From: Lacibacter luteus
GTDB lineage: Bacteria > Bacteroidota > Bacteroidia > Chitinophagales > Chitinophagaceae
Direction of reading: 5' to 3'
Length of the DNA: 64,000 nucleotides
NCBI RefSeq assembly: GCF_004118265.1
Contig: NZ_SDHW01000005.1
Coordinates: forward strand, 62,001-126,000
Part shown: positions 26,281 to 35,206 of the stretch, in pieces
Layout: each line of letters begins with the position of its first letter
Position numbering within the stretch: position 1 is the stretch's first letter
The notes under the pieces: model-generated
Database searches by the model: none
Seen by the model: the letters and a program-made list of their open reading frames with translations, nothing else
What the model was told of the DNA's origin: nothing
Position numbers and translations under genes: made by a program

Positions 26281-26318
26281 AAAGAAACAGCCATCGTTCA
26301 GAAGATGGCTGTTTCTTT
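26281..26318. terminator. Bidirectional terminator between units A and B
   Basis: A 15-bp perfect stem (AAAGAAACAGCCATC / GATGGCTGTTTCTTT) with an 8-nt loop between convergent genes ending at 26272 (+) and 26339 (-). Confidence 0.85.
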
Positions 26319-26338
26319 TAAAAAATTGTAGCTCCAAC

Positions 26339-27109
26339 TTAATACTTGTACGTTGTTACCCCTGTTGTACCATCGGAAACAAACTGTGTGATTATCTTGG
26401 TTACATCACCATCAGCATCACGTTCGTAACTATCTTTTGAATGCCAGGTAAGCACTCCAGCAGCATTGAATTCTTTTTCCTCTATGGGCAAATATTTCAA
26501 CGGCTTGCCAAATAAGTTATGTGAATGCCAATAACCCCAGGCTGTAAAATGTTGCTTATTTTCCTTTGATGCATCAACAGTGTAAACCATTGAACCGGTT
26601 TGTGCTCCGTTATTAAATTTCTTGCCAGAAATCAACTTCCCGTTTTCGATCACATACTCACGACCATAGGAGCCGCCGTATGCCTGTGTAGAATGTTTAA
26701 CAAGGTATCCTTCGCCATCGTAAGTGATGCTGGTATTTTCAAGCACGACTCCGCTTTTATCTTTTGTGATAATGGAAGTAATAAATCCTTTTTCGTTCAA
26801 GGTTGCTTCTATGGTACGTGCAATACTGTTGTCACTGTTACTTTTTTTGGTAACCATAAGCTTGGTGGCTGATTGGTACTCGAAAAAATAACTGTAGTCA
26901 GGCTCAATGCATGAACTGATCCTTCCGCTATTATCATATGTGTACTTAGAAACATCGTCCAATACGTTATCATACATATAATCTACCTGAACAAATTTTT
27001 TCCCTGCTTTCGGATTAACAAGTGATGGAGTTACAGTTACGTCTTTCCTGCATGATGTAATTGTAAGCAGGAAAAGAATTACTGCTGTTACTGTTTGTAG
27101 TGCTTTCAT
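26339..27109 (-). CDS. YD-repeat-like lipoprotein (unit B)
   Basis: About 256 residues from the ATG at 27109, chosen because it gives a compact signal peptide 'MKALQTVTAVILFLLTITSC' with a lipobox cysteine; an upstream in-frame ATG at 27151 adds 14 polar residues. The body repeats 'YTYDNSGRISSC', 'EATLNEKGFITSI', 'ITYDGEGYLVKHS', like the other YD-type lipoproteins in the window. In unit B it lies downstream of the response regulator gene rather than upstream of the kinase. Function unknown. Confidence 0.75.
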   Translation of the reverse strand: MKALQTVTAVILFLLTITSCRKDVTVTPSLVNPKAGKKFVQVDYMYDNVLDDVSKYTYDNSGRISSCIEPDYSYFFEYQSATKLMVTKKSNSDNSIARTIEATLNEKGFITSIITKDKSGVVLENTSITYDGEGYLVKHSTQAYGGSYGREYVIENGKLISGKKFNNGAQTGSMVYTVDASKENKQHFTAWGYWHSHNLFGKPLKYLPIEEKEFNAAGVLTWHSKDSYERDADGDVTKIITQFVSDGTTGVTTYKY

Positions 27110-27243
27110 TGCGTTTGCTTTAATTGATGAGTGTTTTTTGTTTTGCTGCACAAAAATGCACTCACGCAGACAGCCTTTAAAATGCAGTTAGCTTAAACGG
27201 ATAAACTAAGTGGTGAAGTGATGAAAAGAAGCAACAAAGAGTT

Positions 27244-28014
27244 TTATCTGTCCAGCCATTTTTTAAATTCCGGGCTTTTCAACCGGCTCATATCAATTTC
27301 CAGTTTATGATTGGGTTCTTTTAGCTTAATGATAAGCTTTGAATTTTCAACCGGCTTTACTGATTGAATAGATTCGATGTTGATGATGAACTGCCTGTTT
27401 GCCCGGTAAAACAGGTGAGGATCGAGCAGTTCTTCCACTTCTTCCAGTGTTACATAATCAATGATGTATTTCTCGCCATTAAGCAGGTAAATGTAATTCA
27501 GCACTTCTTTCGAAAAACAGGCAATATCACTTGCATTAATAGGCATCCATTGATTACGCACATTCACAATAAATTTCTCTTTGTATTTTGATGCAGCTGA
27601 CGGGTTGGCAATTGACTGAAGCAGTGCAGCAAAATCAGCTGCAGGCTTTTCATTTTTCTTCCGGAGTTTTCTGCATTTCTCAATTGCATCTGCCAATTCC
27701 TTCTCCTTTACAGGCTTCAGCAAATAATCAACACTGTTTACTTTAAATGCACGGATGGCATACTCATCATAAGCCGTGGTAAAAATCACGGGACAGGTAA
27801 GACTAAAATCATTGAAGATATCAAAGCTTACGCCATCGCTCAATTGTATGTCCATAAATAAAAGATCGGGCTCAGCATTTTCACCAAGCCATTTACGTGC
27901 AGTTTTCAAACTCGAAAGCACCTGCGTTATTTCCACATCTGGCGCAACTTTTTTAATCTTGTTCTCCAGTACATTGGCAATGATCTCTTCATCTTCAATT
28001 ATTACTGCTTTCAT
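27244..28014 (-). CDS. LytTR-family response regulator (unit B)
   Basis: A 256-residue receiver-LytTR regulator with Asp55 in 'LLFMDIQLSDG', 'TTAYDEYAIRAFKVNSVDYLLKPV' and a LytTR domain containing 'DYVTLEEVEELLDP' and 'FYRANRQFIINIESIQSV'. It starts 10 bp after the kinase stop. Very close to the unit A and unit C regulators, with several stretches nearly identical at the DNA level (around the DEYAIRAFKVN codons). It probably binds direct repeats upstream of unit promoters, not demonstrated here. Confidence 0.92.
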   Translation of the reverse strand: MKAVIIEDEEIIANVLENKIKKVAPDVEITQVLSSLKTARKWLGENAEPDLLFMDIQLSDGVSFDIFNDFSLTCPVIFTTAYDEYAIRAFKVNSVDYLLKPVKEKELADAIEKCRKLRKKNEKPAADFAALLQSIANPSAASKYKEKFIVNVRNQWMPINASDIACFSKEVLNYIYLLNGEKYIIDYVTLEEVEELLDPHLFYRANRQFIINIESIQSVKPVENSKLIIKLKEPNHKLEIDMSRLKSPEFKKWLDR

Positions 28015-28024
28015 AATTTTATTT

Positions 28025-31000
28025 TTAAATAAGAGGAACTTTTATCAGGAAATAATTATCTGTTTCTTCAATCACCACGGGCAAATTGCTCAGGTAGCGG
28101 TAAAGTGTTGTAAACTGTGCCAGCCCTTTTTTATTCGACGTTTCTACCACATGCTTCAACTGCAAATTGTTTTTTACAACAACATAATCGTCTTCAATAA
28201 AAATATTGATCACAAGCGGGGTGGTTACATCAATAACATTATGCTTGATGGCGTTTTCAATAAGATTCTGCAGTGTAACCGGTGCGATCTTATAATGAAA
28301 ATATTCGTCCGGCACATTCATATTTATCTGCAACCCTTTTTTAAATCTTGTTTGCTGCATGTTAATATAGAGTTGCACAAACTCAATTTCATCTTTCAGA
28401 AACACGGTTTCGGTATCACCATTCTTTAAAATATACCTGTATATGCCCGACATCTGCTCAAGAAAATCGCCTGCCACCTGCTGATTAGTTTCAATAAGAC
28501 CCGATAAAGAAGTAAGCGAATTAAAGAGGAAGTGCGGATTCAATTGCTGTTTCAGGCTTTCATACATCACCATTGTTTTTTCTTTCTCCAGCAACTGGGC
28601 TTTGCTTTTCAGCTGGTACAATTGGCGCTGCTGCTTTGTACGATATTTATACAGCGCATAGAAAAAAGAGGCGATCAATAATAACAATGCTATCCTGAAG
28701 AGATTTGTTTTATAAAAAACAGTTGCCAGTTTAATGGAAACTGTTTTGGCAACTACTTTATCCCAGTTACCATTGCCAACCATGGCCTTATATAAAAAAG
28801 TGTATTCAGCACCCGGCACGTTGGTATAAACAGCTTTGGGATCTTGTGTATAATGCCATTCTTTTTCAAATCCGTCGAGCTTGTAAGCAAACCATGTTTG
28901 TGAGGGGCTACGATAATTCAATGCAACAAGATTGAATGTAAATGAATTTTCATGCGGCTTTAACTTCAACACAGGATCTTCATCACCTTCTTTTATTGAA
29001 TTATATGACTTGTCAAAAATGGAATAGCCCGAAATATAAAAAAGCAGACTTTGTGTTTCTTCTTTATATGCTAATGGATCGAAACGTATAAAACCATTGT
29101 ACGATGGTAAGATGATGTCGCCATTGGCAGCCGTAATACCTGCATGCTCAGGAAAACCAATGGAGGGGAGTCCATCGTTGATCGTGAAATTTGTCAGACG
29201 TTTTCTATCGGGGTGCAGCATGGCCATTCCGCCATTTACACCAACCCAAACTCTGTTGAGACTGTCAACAACAAGTGGCGCCGTCATATTACCGGCCAAT
29301 CCGTTTTTATTATTAAACGAAATAAACCTGTTGCGTTCTACATCAATACCGGTAATACCATTGAAGCTGGTTACCCAAATCACGCCATCCTTATCTTCTT
29401 TAATATCTACCACCTGGTTGCCAATAAGTCCTTTGTTCATTGTATCGGAAGCAACATAGTGTTTTGTTTGCCCAGTTCGTTTATTCAACATGACCACACC
29501 TTTTCGGGAAAACGAGATCCATAGTCTGTTCTTACTATCCTCCAATACGTACGATGTTGGTGAAAACCCTTTGTATTTTTTTAGTTGAGGATGAACACTG
29601 ATGTTGTAAAATTTCTTTTCAGCAAGCGAATACCAATACAGCGATGCTGAATCGTTTGTACAAAACCAGATATTACCACTTCGGTCTTTGTTGATAGAGT
29701 TATAAAAACTACCTGGTAATTTTTTTTCATCAACCATCTCCATCTTTCCCGTTGCATGATCATAATAGTTTACGCCGGATGCTGTACCAATCCAGATATT
29801 ATTCTCATCATCACATAACATAGAACGCACAACGTTATTACCAATAACAGGCGTTTTGTTTTCATCGTTTCGCCAAACAGAATAATTCTTTGTTTTGATA
29901 TTGTATTTTGTTACACCATCATGGTTTCCCATCCACAGGTTGCCATCTTTGTCTTCAGCTACCGCTCTGCCTGTACGTCTTGCACGCTCATCGAGCCTGT
30001 CGGGAAATGGAAAAACGGCAGTAAACAAATTCTGATCCGGTTCAAAATAATTAACACCGGTAACATCACAACCCAGCCAGATAATACCGGTATTGTCCTG
30101 GAAAATGCTGCGATATGTATTGCCGGATGGGCCTGACGGAAAGTTGCTGTTATACAAATGTTTTACAAAGCTATCGGTTGAGGGTTGGTATTGCATTAAA
30201 CCATCAATGGCAGTTATTACCCAAACTCTGTCTTTATTATCAACCATTACAGCAATTACATTCAACGGTTGTGTATTAAGTTGAGCAGTTGAGTATTGAT
30301 CGTAGATCGTAAGTTTTTTAAGATCGGCACTAAGCTTTACCAATTTAATTTCACTGTAGGTAGTCATCCAAATATTTCCTGCATGATCGGGGCGTACGGA
30401 TATAACGGGCATGTTTGCCATTGCAGGAATGGAAACAAGATTCGACTTGCCTGTTAAAGCATCCATTATAACCAAACCTTTATTTGTGCCTAACAGCAAG
30501 CGGCTATTGGAAAAATAAACATCATTGATAGCATTGTTTTGCAAAGCAGAGTCGGCCATATTTTTTGACACTGCATAATTAAATGCCGTATTGCTGTTAT
30601 AGTTATACCTGAACAATCCTTTTCTTGTTCCAACCAAAAGAATGCTATCGTTAATACTGGCAATACTGGTGATGAAAATACTTTTAAAGGCTTCAATTTT
30701 TCGAAAGCCTGCAGTTTTAAAATCATATTCCATTAACCCGGTTTCACAGCCAATCCAGAATCTTCCTTTCTTATCTGAATGCATACAACGTGGCTGGCTG
30801 CCGTATGGAGACTGTGGATTGCCAGGTAAATTGGTAAACTGTTTTACTGTCTTTCCGTCGAACCTGTTCAAAGCAGCAATTGTACCAATCCATATAAAAC
30901 CAAACTTATCCTGACCAACACACCGTGCAGTACCATCGTGCAAACCATTTTGCAGATCAAGCTTATGAAAATTCAAGGAGGTCTGTTGTGCAGACACATA

Positions 31001-31063
31001 CAGGCAGCAGAAGAACGACAGAACTATCAGCAGTTGTTTTACAAGTTGTTTCGGTATGCTCAT
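28025..31063 (-). CDS. Propeller-sensor histidine kinase, LytS/YehU type (unit B)
   Basis: A 1012-residue kinase with signal peptide (residues 1-25), a propeller sensor built of Reg_prop blades from 'LQNGLHDGTARCVGQDKFGF' onward, a Y_Y_Y domain ('WFAYKLDGFEKEWHYTQDP'), one membrane helix ('LFRIALLLLIASFFYALYKY'), and a His_kinase domain with H-box 'NPHFLFN' (His about 844) and N-box 'NLIENAIKHNVID'. Same architecture and strong similarity to the kinases of units A and C. The sensor is extracytoplasmic; the ligand is unknown. Overlap with the regulator gene in an operon (10 bp gap) indicates a cognate pair. Confidence 0.92.
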   Translation of the reverse strand: MSIPKQLVKQLLIVLSFFCCLYVSAQQTSLNFHKLDLQNGLHDGTARCVGQDKFGFIWIGTIAALNRFDGKTVKQFTNLPGNPQSPYGSQPRCMHSDKKGRFWIGCETGLMEYDFKTAGFRKIEAFKSIFITSIASINDSILLVGTRKGLFRYNYNSNTAFNYAVSKNMADSALQNNAINDVYFSNSRLLLGTNKGLVIMDALTGKSNLVSIPAMANMPVISVRPDHAGNIWMTTYSEIKLVKLSADLKKLTIYDQYSTAQLNTQPLNVIAVMVDNKDRVWVITAIDGLMQYQPSTDSFVKHLYNSNFPSGPSGNTYRSIFQDNTGIIWLGCDVTGVNYFEPDQNLFTAVFPFPDRLDERARRTGRAVAEDKDGNLWMGNHDGVTKYNIKTKNYSVWRNDENKTPVIGNNVVRSMLCDDENNIWIGTASGVNYYDHATGKMEMVDEKKLPGSFYNSINKDRSGNIWFCTNDSASLYWYSLAEKKFYNISVHPQLKKYKGFSPTSYVLEDSKNRLWISFSRKGVVMLNKRTGQTKHYVASDTMNKGLIGNQVVDIKEDKDGVIWVTSFNGITGIDVERNRFISFNNKNGLAGNMTAPLVVDSLNRVWVGVNGGMAMLHPDRKRLTNFTINDGLPSIGFPEHAGITAANGDIILPSYNGFIRFDPLAYKEETQSLLFYISGYSIFDKSYNSIKEGDEDPVLKLKPHENSFTFNLVALNYRSPSQTWFAYKLDGFEKEWHYTQDPKAVYTNVPGAEYTFLYKAMVGNGNWDKVVAKTVSIKLATVFYKTNLFRIALLLLIASFFYALYKYRTKQQRQLYQLKSKAQLLEKEKTMVMYESLKQQLNPHFLFNSLTSLSGLIETNQQVAGDFLEQMSGIYRYILKNGDTETVFLKDEIEFVQLYINMQQTRFKKGLQINMNVPDEYFHYKIAPVTLQNLIENAIKHNVIDVTTPLVINIFIEDDYVVVKNNLQLKHVVETSNKKGLAQFTTLYRYLSNLPVVIEETDNYFLIKVPLI

Positions 31064-31375
31064 AACAATACAGGAAAGCTAAATAAAACAGGCGGTGTTT
31101 ACAAGTTTGAGAGAGCGATATGCCGAAAAATGAATTGAACTGCATAAAAACCAAAACGAGCTGCAGCATACCTGAAACGAACGATGCATCTTTCTTTTAA
31201 ACCCGTTTTTTTACACGGTTTGGCTGTCTGCATTTTATTTGAAAACAACATCACATCGCTAAAGAAAATTGTCACATCAACTGCATAAACTTTTAAACAG
31301 GTAATTACTTTTTCATTTTTGATCTGCAAACAAAAAACAAACACCAATTACTAAAAAGTATTAAACCAAACTAAA
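31064..31375. other. Divergent intergenic region of unit B
   Basis: About 310 bp separating the divergent kinase and secreted-protein genes. It contains no gene. A sequence TTTTTCATTTTTGATCTG at 31309-31326 recurs exactly upstream of unit C's pair (see separate entry). Confidence 0.6.
31309..31326 (+). promoter_or_regulatory. Shared 18-bp element upstream of unit B secreted pair
   Basis: TTTTTCATTTTTGATCTG lies 49 bp before the start codon. The identical 18-mer is 44 bp before the unit C first gene. It contains CATTTTTG, one mismatch from TAnnTTTG, so it could be a promoter -7 element with a conserved flank. No -33 TTG at the right distance was found. Confidence 0.5.
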
Positions 31376-32932
31376 ATGAAAAAGTTATTTCTGCTTTGTT
31401 CACTAATTACAGTTGCCTTTTTTACACAGGCACAAAATGTAGCGATCAACAACGATGGCAGTTCAGCAACAGCCAGCGCTCTGTTAGATGTAAAGAGCAC
31501 AACAAAAGGTTTTATGATGCCACGCATGACATCAGCTCAGCGTGCTGCTGTTCAAAACCCTGCACTTGGCTTGCTGGTATTTGATACCGATACAAAAACC
31601 ATTTGGGTATACGACGGTAACACTTGGAAAAACTTATATACAAGTGGCGGCCTTGCACTTCCGTATACACAGAGTATAAATTTAGCTACACCCGGATTTC
31701 TTGTAAACAATAATGGAACCGGTGCTGGTATTGAAGCTACTTCATCAAATGAATTTGGTATGGCGCTCAGTGCAAAAACAACAGGGGCATTCGGTTGGGG
31801 ATTGTTTGGTTATTCAAACAGACCCGGTGCAAAAACAATCAATGCTTTTACTGATAGCGGTACTGTTTTTCATGGTGAGAATAATTATGTAAGTAATACC
31901 AATACGTTAATGAACCTGCTTAACCGTGGTTTGGCAAAAACATTGAGTGTGCAACTTTCAAACACAAGTTCAACATCACCCAATATGCAAGTAGCAGGTA
32001 ATAACCTTGCTGAGCAACTAATGATCTACCAAACAAATACGGCCAACACAAAAGATGCGGTATTGGTTAACAACTCCGGTTCAGGAGCAGGTGTGCACGC
32101 TATTTCAACAAAAGGCGCAGGTATTAAAGGTGAATCATCGGCTAATGGATACGATGGTGTGCATGGTGTACACTCAGGTGGAGTAGGTGTAAGGGGTGAA
32201 GCTATTTCAGGAACAGGTGTAATTGGGTACAGCACTTCAGGAACAGGTTTGGCTGCAAGCAGTATTTCCGGTACCGGTATTTATGCAAACAGCATTTCAG
32301 GTTTAGCGCTGAATGTAAATGGTAATATTAAAATCGCAGGCGGTAATACAACTCCAGGCGAAGGCAAAGTATTAACAAGCGATGCAAATGGTAATGCAAC
32401 CTGGCAAACGCTTCCTCCTCCTCCGGCAGCTGTTCCAAAAATTGCTTTCAGAGCAGCAGGCATGGCTGATCCTACCGGTGTAGATAATATGATTCCATCT
32501 TCGCCTCCCGGTGAATACGCCATCAGAAAAAAAGTAGATTTTGCTTCTATAGGTTATGATATTGGTGGTGTATATACTTTATACAACGGAAGCAATGAAA
32601 ATACTGCCAGTAAGTTTTCAGTACCACTGAACGGTCTTTACCATTTTGATGCACAATTCGAATTCATGTTTGCCATTACGTTTGATTTCAGAGAAATTGA
32701 AATATCGATCATGGTGCAACGTGGTACAGAAACATTTGAAATGGCAAGAGGTGGGGCTTATGTAAATAGTGTTGATAATACAGTAGCCAGTGTAAGTACC
32801 GATTTAACTTTACTTGCAGGCGACAAAGTATATGTAGCTGCACGTCAATATAATTTAAGTTCATTGCCTTCACCATTTGTAAGTTCAGTTTATTCAAACT
32901 TCTTCAGTGGACATCTTGTGTTTCCTTTCTAA
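31376..32932 (+). CDS. Secreted fibre-like protein with C1q-like C-terminal domain (unit B, first gene)
   Basis: A 518-residue exported protein (signal peptide ends TQAQ). The N-terminal 80 residues carry the tail-fibre-like motif 'GFMMPRMTSAQRAAV' ... 'GLLVFDTDTKTIWVYDGNTW', frequent in Bacteroidota surface proteins. The middle holds short glycine-rich repeats ('GVHGVHSGGVGVRGEAISG', 'GTGIYANSISG') of beta-helical appearance, then 'GKVLTSDANGNATWQ'. The last 160 residues look like a C1q/TNF-like jelly roll ('PLNGLYHFDAQFEF', 'LLAGDKVYVAA', 'FFSGHLVFPF'). It has no sorting domain; the next gene, 22 bp on, does. Probably a trimeric adhesin-like fibre, inferred. Confidence 0.8.
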   Translation: MKKLFLLCSLITVAFFTQAQNVAINNDGSSATASALLDVKSTTKGFMMPRMTSAQRAAVQNPALGLLVFDTDTKTIWVYDGNTWKNLYTSGGLALPYTQSINLATPGFLVNNNGTGAGIEATSSNEFGMALSAKTTGAFGWGLFGYSNRPGAKTINAFTDSGTVFHGENNYVSNTNTLMNLLNRGLAKTLSVQLSNTSSTSPNMQVAGNNLAEQLMIYQTNTANTKDAVLVNNSGSGAGVHAISTKGAGIKGESSANGYDGVHGVHSGGVGVRGEAISGTGVIGYSTSGTGLAASSISGTGIYANSISGLALNVNGNIKIAGGNTTPGEGKVLTSDANGNATWQTLPPPPAAVPKIAFRAAGMADPTGVDNMIPSSPPGEYAIRKKVDFASIGYDIGGVYTLYNGSNENTASKFSVPLNGLYHFDAQFEFMFAITFDFREIEISIMVQRGTETFEMARGGAYVNSVDNTVASVSTDLTLLAGDKVYVAARQYNLSSLPSPFVSSVYSNFFSGHLVFPF

Positions 32933-32954
32933 TAACAGCGCCTAATTATATTTT

Positions 32955-34358
32955 ATGAAACATTACATCACTCTGTTGCTCTTGCTCCTCATGTATGAGC
33001 GAACAAGTGCACAACTGAAAATAGAAACGGGTGCCAATTGGGTCATCAGTGGCAACCCATCGGTTGTATTGCAGGATATGAACCTGGTAAATGATGGAGC
33101 CATTACTGCCGGAACCGGAACCTTCAAATTCACGGGGCTTCAAAGCTCTACCATCGCCGGCAGCAGTGCATCCGGATTTTATTTACTGGAAATAGTTAAA
33201 ACAAATAATTCAAAAATTTTACTTGGTAATAACATCAATGTCAATCACTCGATCAACTTTATATCAGGTGAGTTAGATATGAACGGCAGAAATATTTTTC
33301 TTGCTTCATCTGCTTACCTCAATAATGAAACTGAGTTAAACAGGATTACCGGTATAAACGGCGGTTATGTACAGATCATTCAAAACATGAATTCGCCGGT
33401 ACAAATTAATCCGGGAAATCTCGGCGCCATTATTACAAGTCCGGTTAACCTCGGTTCGGTTACCATCCGCAGGGGGCACACAGCACAAAGCGGTACCGGT
33501 ATTACAGGAAGCATCAACCGTTATTACTCGATAGTTCCTGCAAACAACAGTAACATCAACGCAACGGCAAGGTTAAGTTATTTTGATGCTGAATTAAATG
33601 CACAAACAGAAACTAATCTTGTTATCTATCAAAGTACAAATGGTGGAACCAATTGGAATAATCTATCGAGAACGATCACCAATACAGTTTCAAATTATGT
33701 TGAGAAAAATGCAATAGCAAGTTTGGCACTGCAAACGCTGGGCAACGATAATGGAAATGTTAGTGTAGTAACCGGGCTTACATTTAGCGGCAGCAGAAAG
33801 AAAGCATCCGATGTGCAGTTGAAATGGACAACGCAAACCGAAACAAACATGAGCGGTTTCCAGGTGCAACGCAAACTTGACAATGAAGTTGATTTTACTG
33901 ACAAAACATTTATCACTTCACAAGCGGTGGGTGGTAACAGCAGCTCTACATTATCCTATCAAACAACAGATGCAAATGCTTATGCCGGGATGTCTTATTA
34001 CCGTTTGAAAATTGTTGATAAAGCAAATAACGTCAGCTACTCTCCAATCATCAGCGTTGCGGGAAAAACAACAAAGGGCAATGGTGGCGGTGGTCCTGGA
34101 AACAATCGCATGATGGATGAAGAAGAAACAGAAACAATGAAAGTTACTGTTGGTCCAAATCCTAACAATGGCAACTTCTGGTTTGTGGTGAGTGGTATTG
34201 AAAAAGAAACAGCTGCTACACTCTTTACATTAGATGGAAAAGTGTTGAAACAATTTAAAGTGTTCAATATGCAGCAGGAAAAAATAAATGGATTAAGAGC
34301 CGGAGTTTATATTTTGAAAGTACAAGGATCAGAAACCGTAAGAATTGTGGTACAATAA
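32955..34358 (+). CDS. T9SS-sorted surface protein (unit B, second gene)
   Basis: A 467-residue protein with a signal peptide (ends TSAQ) and a type A T9SS C-terminal domain ('VGPNPNNGNFWFVVSG', 'ATLFTLDGKVLKQF', 'GVYILKVQGS'). The N-terminal half has beta-helix-like units ('SINFISGELDMNGRNIFL'), and residues 275-370 form a fibronectin/Ig-like sandwich ('VQLKWTTQTETNMSGFQVQR'). A glycine-rich and acidic linker (about residues 375-390) precedes the sorting domain. Partner of the preceding gene, 22 bp apart. Confidence 0.88.
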   Translation: MKHYITLLLLLLMYERTSAQLKIETGANWVISGNPSVVLQDMNLVNDGAITAGTGTFKFTGLQSSTIAGSSASGFYLLEIVKTNNSKILLGNNINVNHSINFISGELDMNGRNIFLASSAYLNNETELNRITGINGGYVQIIQNMNSPVQINPGNLGAIITSPVNLGSVTIRRGHTAQSGTGITGSINRYYSIVPANNSNINATARLSYFDAELNAQTETNLVIYQSTNGGTNWNNLSRTITNTVSNYVEKNAIASLALQTLGNDNGNVSVVTGLTFSGSRKKASDVQLKWTTQTETNMSGFQVQRKLDNEVDFTDKTFITSQAVGGNSSSTLSYQTTDANAYAGMSYYRLKIVDKANNVSYSPIISVAGKTTKGNGGGGPGNNRMMDEEETETMKVTVGPNPNNGNFWFVVSGIEKETAATLFTLDGKVLKQFKVFNMQQEKINGLRAGVYILKVQGSETVRIVVQ

Positions 34359-34382
34359 AAGCAACCCAAAATCCTGTCTATA

Positions 34383-34412
34383 AAAAAGCACTCATTCTAT
34401 TGAGTGCTTTTT
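34383..34412. terminator. Bidirectional terminator between units B and C
   Basis: Stem AAAAAGCACTCA / TGAGTGCTTTTT with a 6-nt loop, between convergent genes ending at 34358 (+) and 34415 (-). Confidence 0.85.
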
Positions 34413-34414
34413 AT

Positions 34415-35188
34415 TTATCGGTCTAACCATTTTTTAAATACGGGTGCTTTTTCCCGGCTCATATCAATTTCAAATTTGTGATTGGGATCTTTTAAACGAA
34501 TGGTAAGCTTGGAATTTTCCATGGGCTTTACTGTTTGCACTGCATCAATATTAATGATGTACTGGCGGTTGGCACGGTAGAACCTGTTGGGATCAAGTAC
34601 TTCTTCCACATCATCCAATGTAGAAAAATCGAGCATATAACGTTCACCGTTGAAGAGATAGATATAGTTGAGTGTTTCTTTTGTAAAGCAGGCAATATCA
34701 CTGGTGTTTACCGGCATCCACTGGTTCCTGATGTTGACAATAAATTTCTCTTTGTACTTCTGTATCTGTTGTTGCGGATTGGCCAAAGCCTTCATCAGTT
34801 CGGTAAAATCAGCAATAACAGGATTTCGTTTTTCAATAATGGCTTTGCACTTATCAATTGCCCGGCGCAGTTCTTCTTCATCAACAGGCTTCAGCAAATA
34901 GTCAACGCCATTTACTTTAAATGCACGGATGGCATATTCATCATAAGCAGTGGTAAATACAATGGGACAGTTGAGTTTAAAATGTTCCAGCAGTTCAAAA
35001 CTCACGCCATCGCTTAGTTGAATATCCATAAACAGCAGATCGGGTTCTGCATTGTTCAGAAACCATTTCTTTGCCACTTTCAGGCTGGGAATGATCTCAA
35101 CAATCTCTACCGATGGATCAACATTCCGGATCTTGTTCTGCAAAACTTTGGCAATAATTTCTTCATCTTCTATAATAACTGCTTTCAT
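34415..35188 (-). CDS. LytTR-family response regulator (unit C)
   Basis: A 257-residue receiver-LytTR regulator: Asp55 in 'LLFMDIQLSDG', 'TTAYDEYAIRAFKVNGVDYLLKPV', LytTR domain with 'DFSTLDDVEEVLDP' and 'FYRANRQYIINIDAVQTV'. It begins 18 bp after the kinase stop. Third copy of the regulator; it differs from the other two mainly in the linker and in the LytTR recognition region, so DNA targets may be related but not identical. Confidence 0.92.
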   Translation of the reverse strand: MKAVIIEDEEIIAKVLQNKIRNVDPSVEIVEIIPSLKVAKKWFLNNAEPDLLFMDIQLSDGVSFELLEHFKLNCPIVFTTAYDEYAIRAFKVNGVDYLLKPVDEEELRRAIDKCKAIIEKRNPVIADFTELMKALANPQQQIQKYKEKFIVNIRNQWMPVNTSDIACFTKETLNYIYLFNGERYMLDFSTLDDVEEVLDPNRFYRANRQYIINIDAVQTVKPMENSKLTIRLKDPNHKFEIDMSREKAPVFKKWLDR

Positions 35189-35206
35189 ATAACTATTTTA
35201 ATGTGA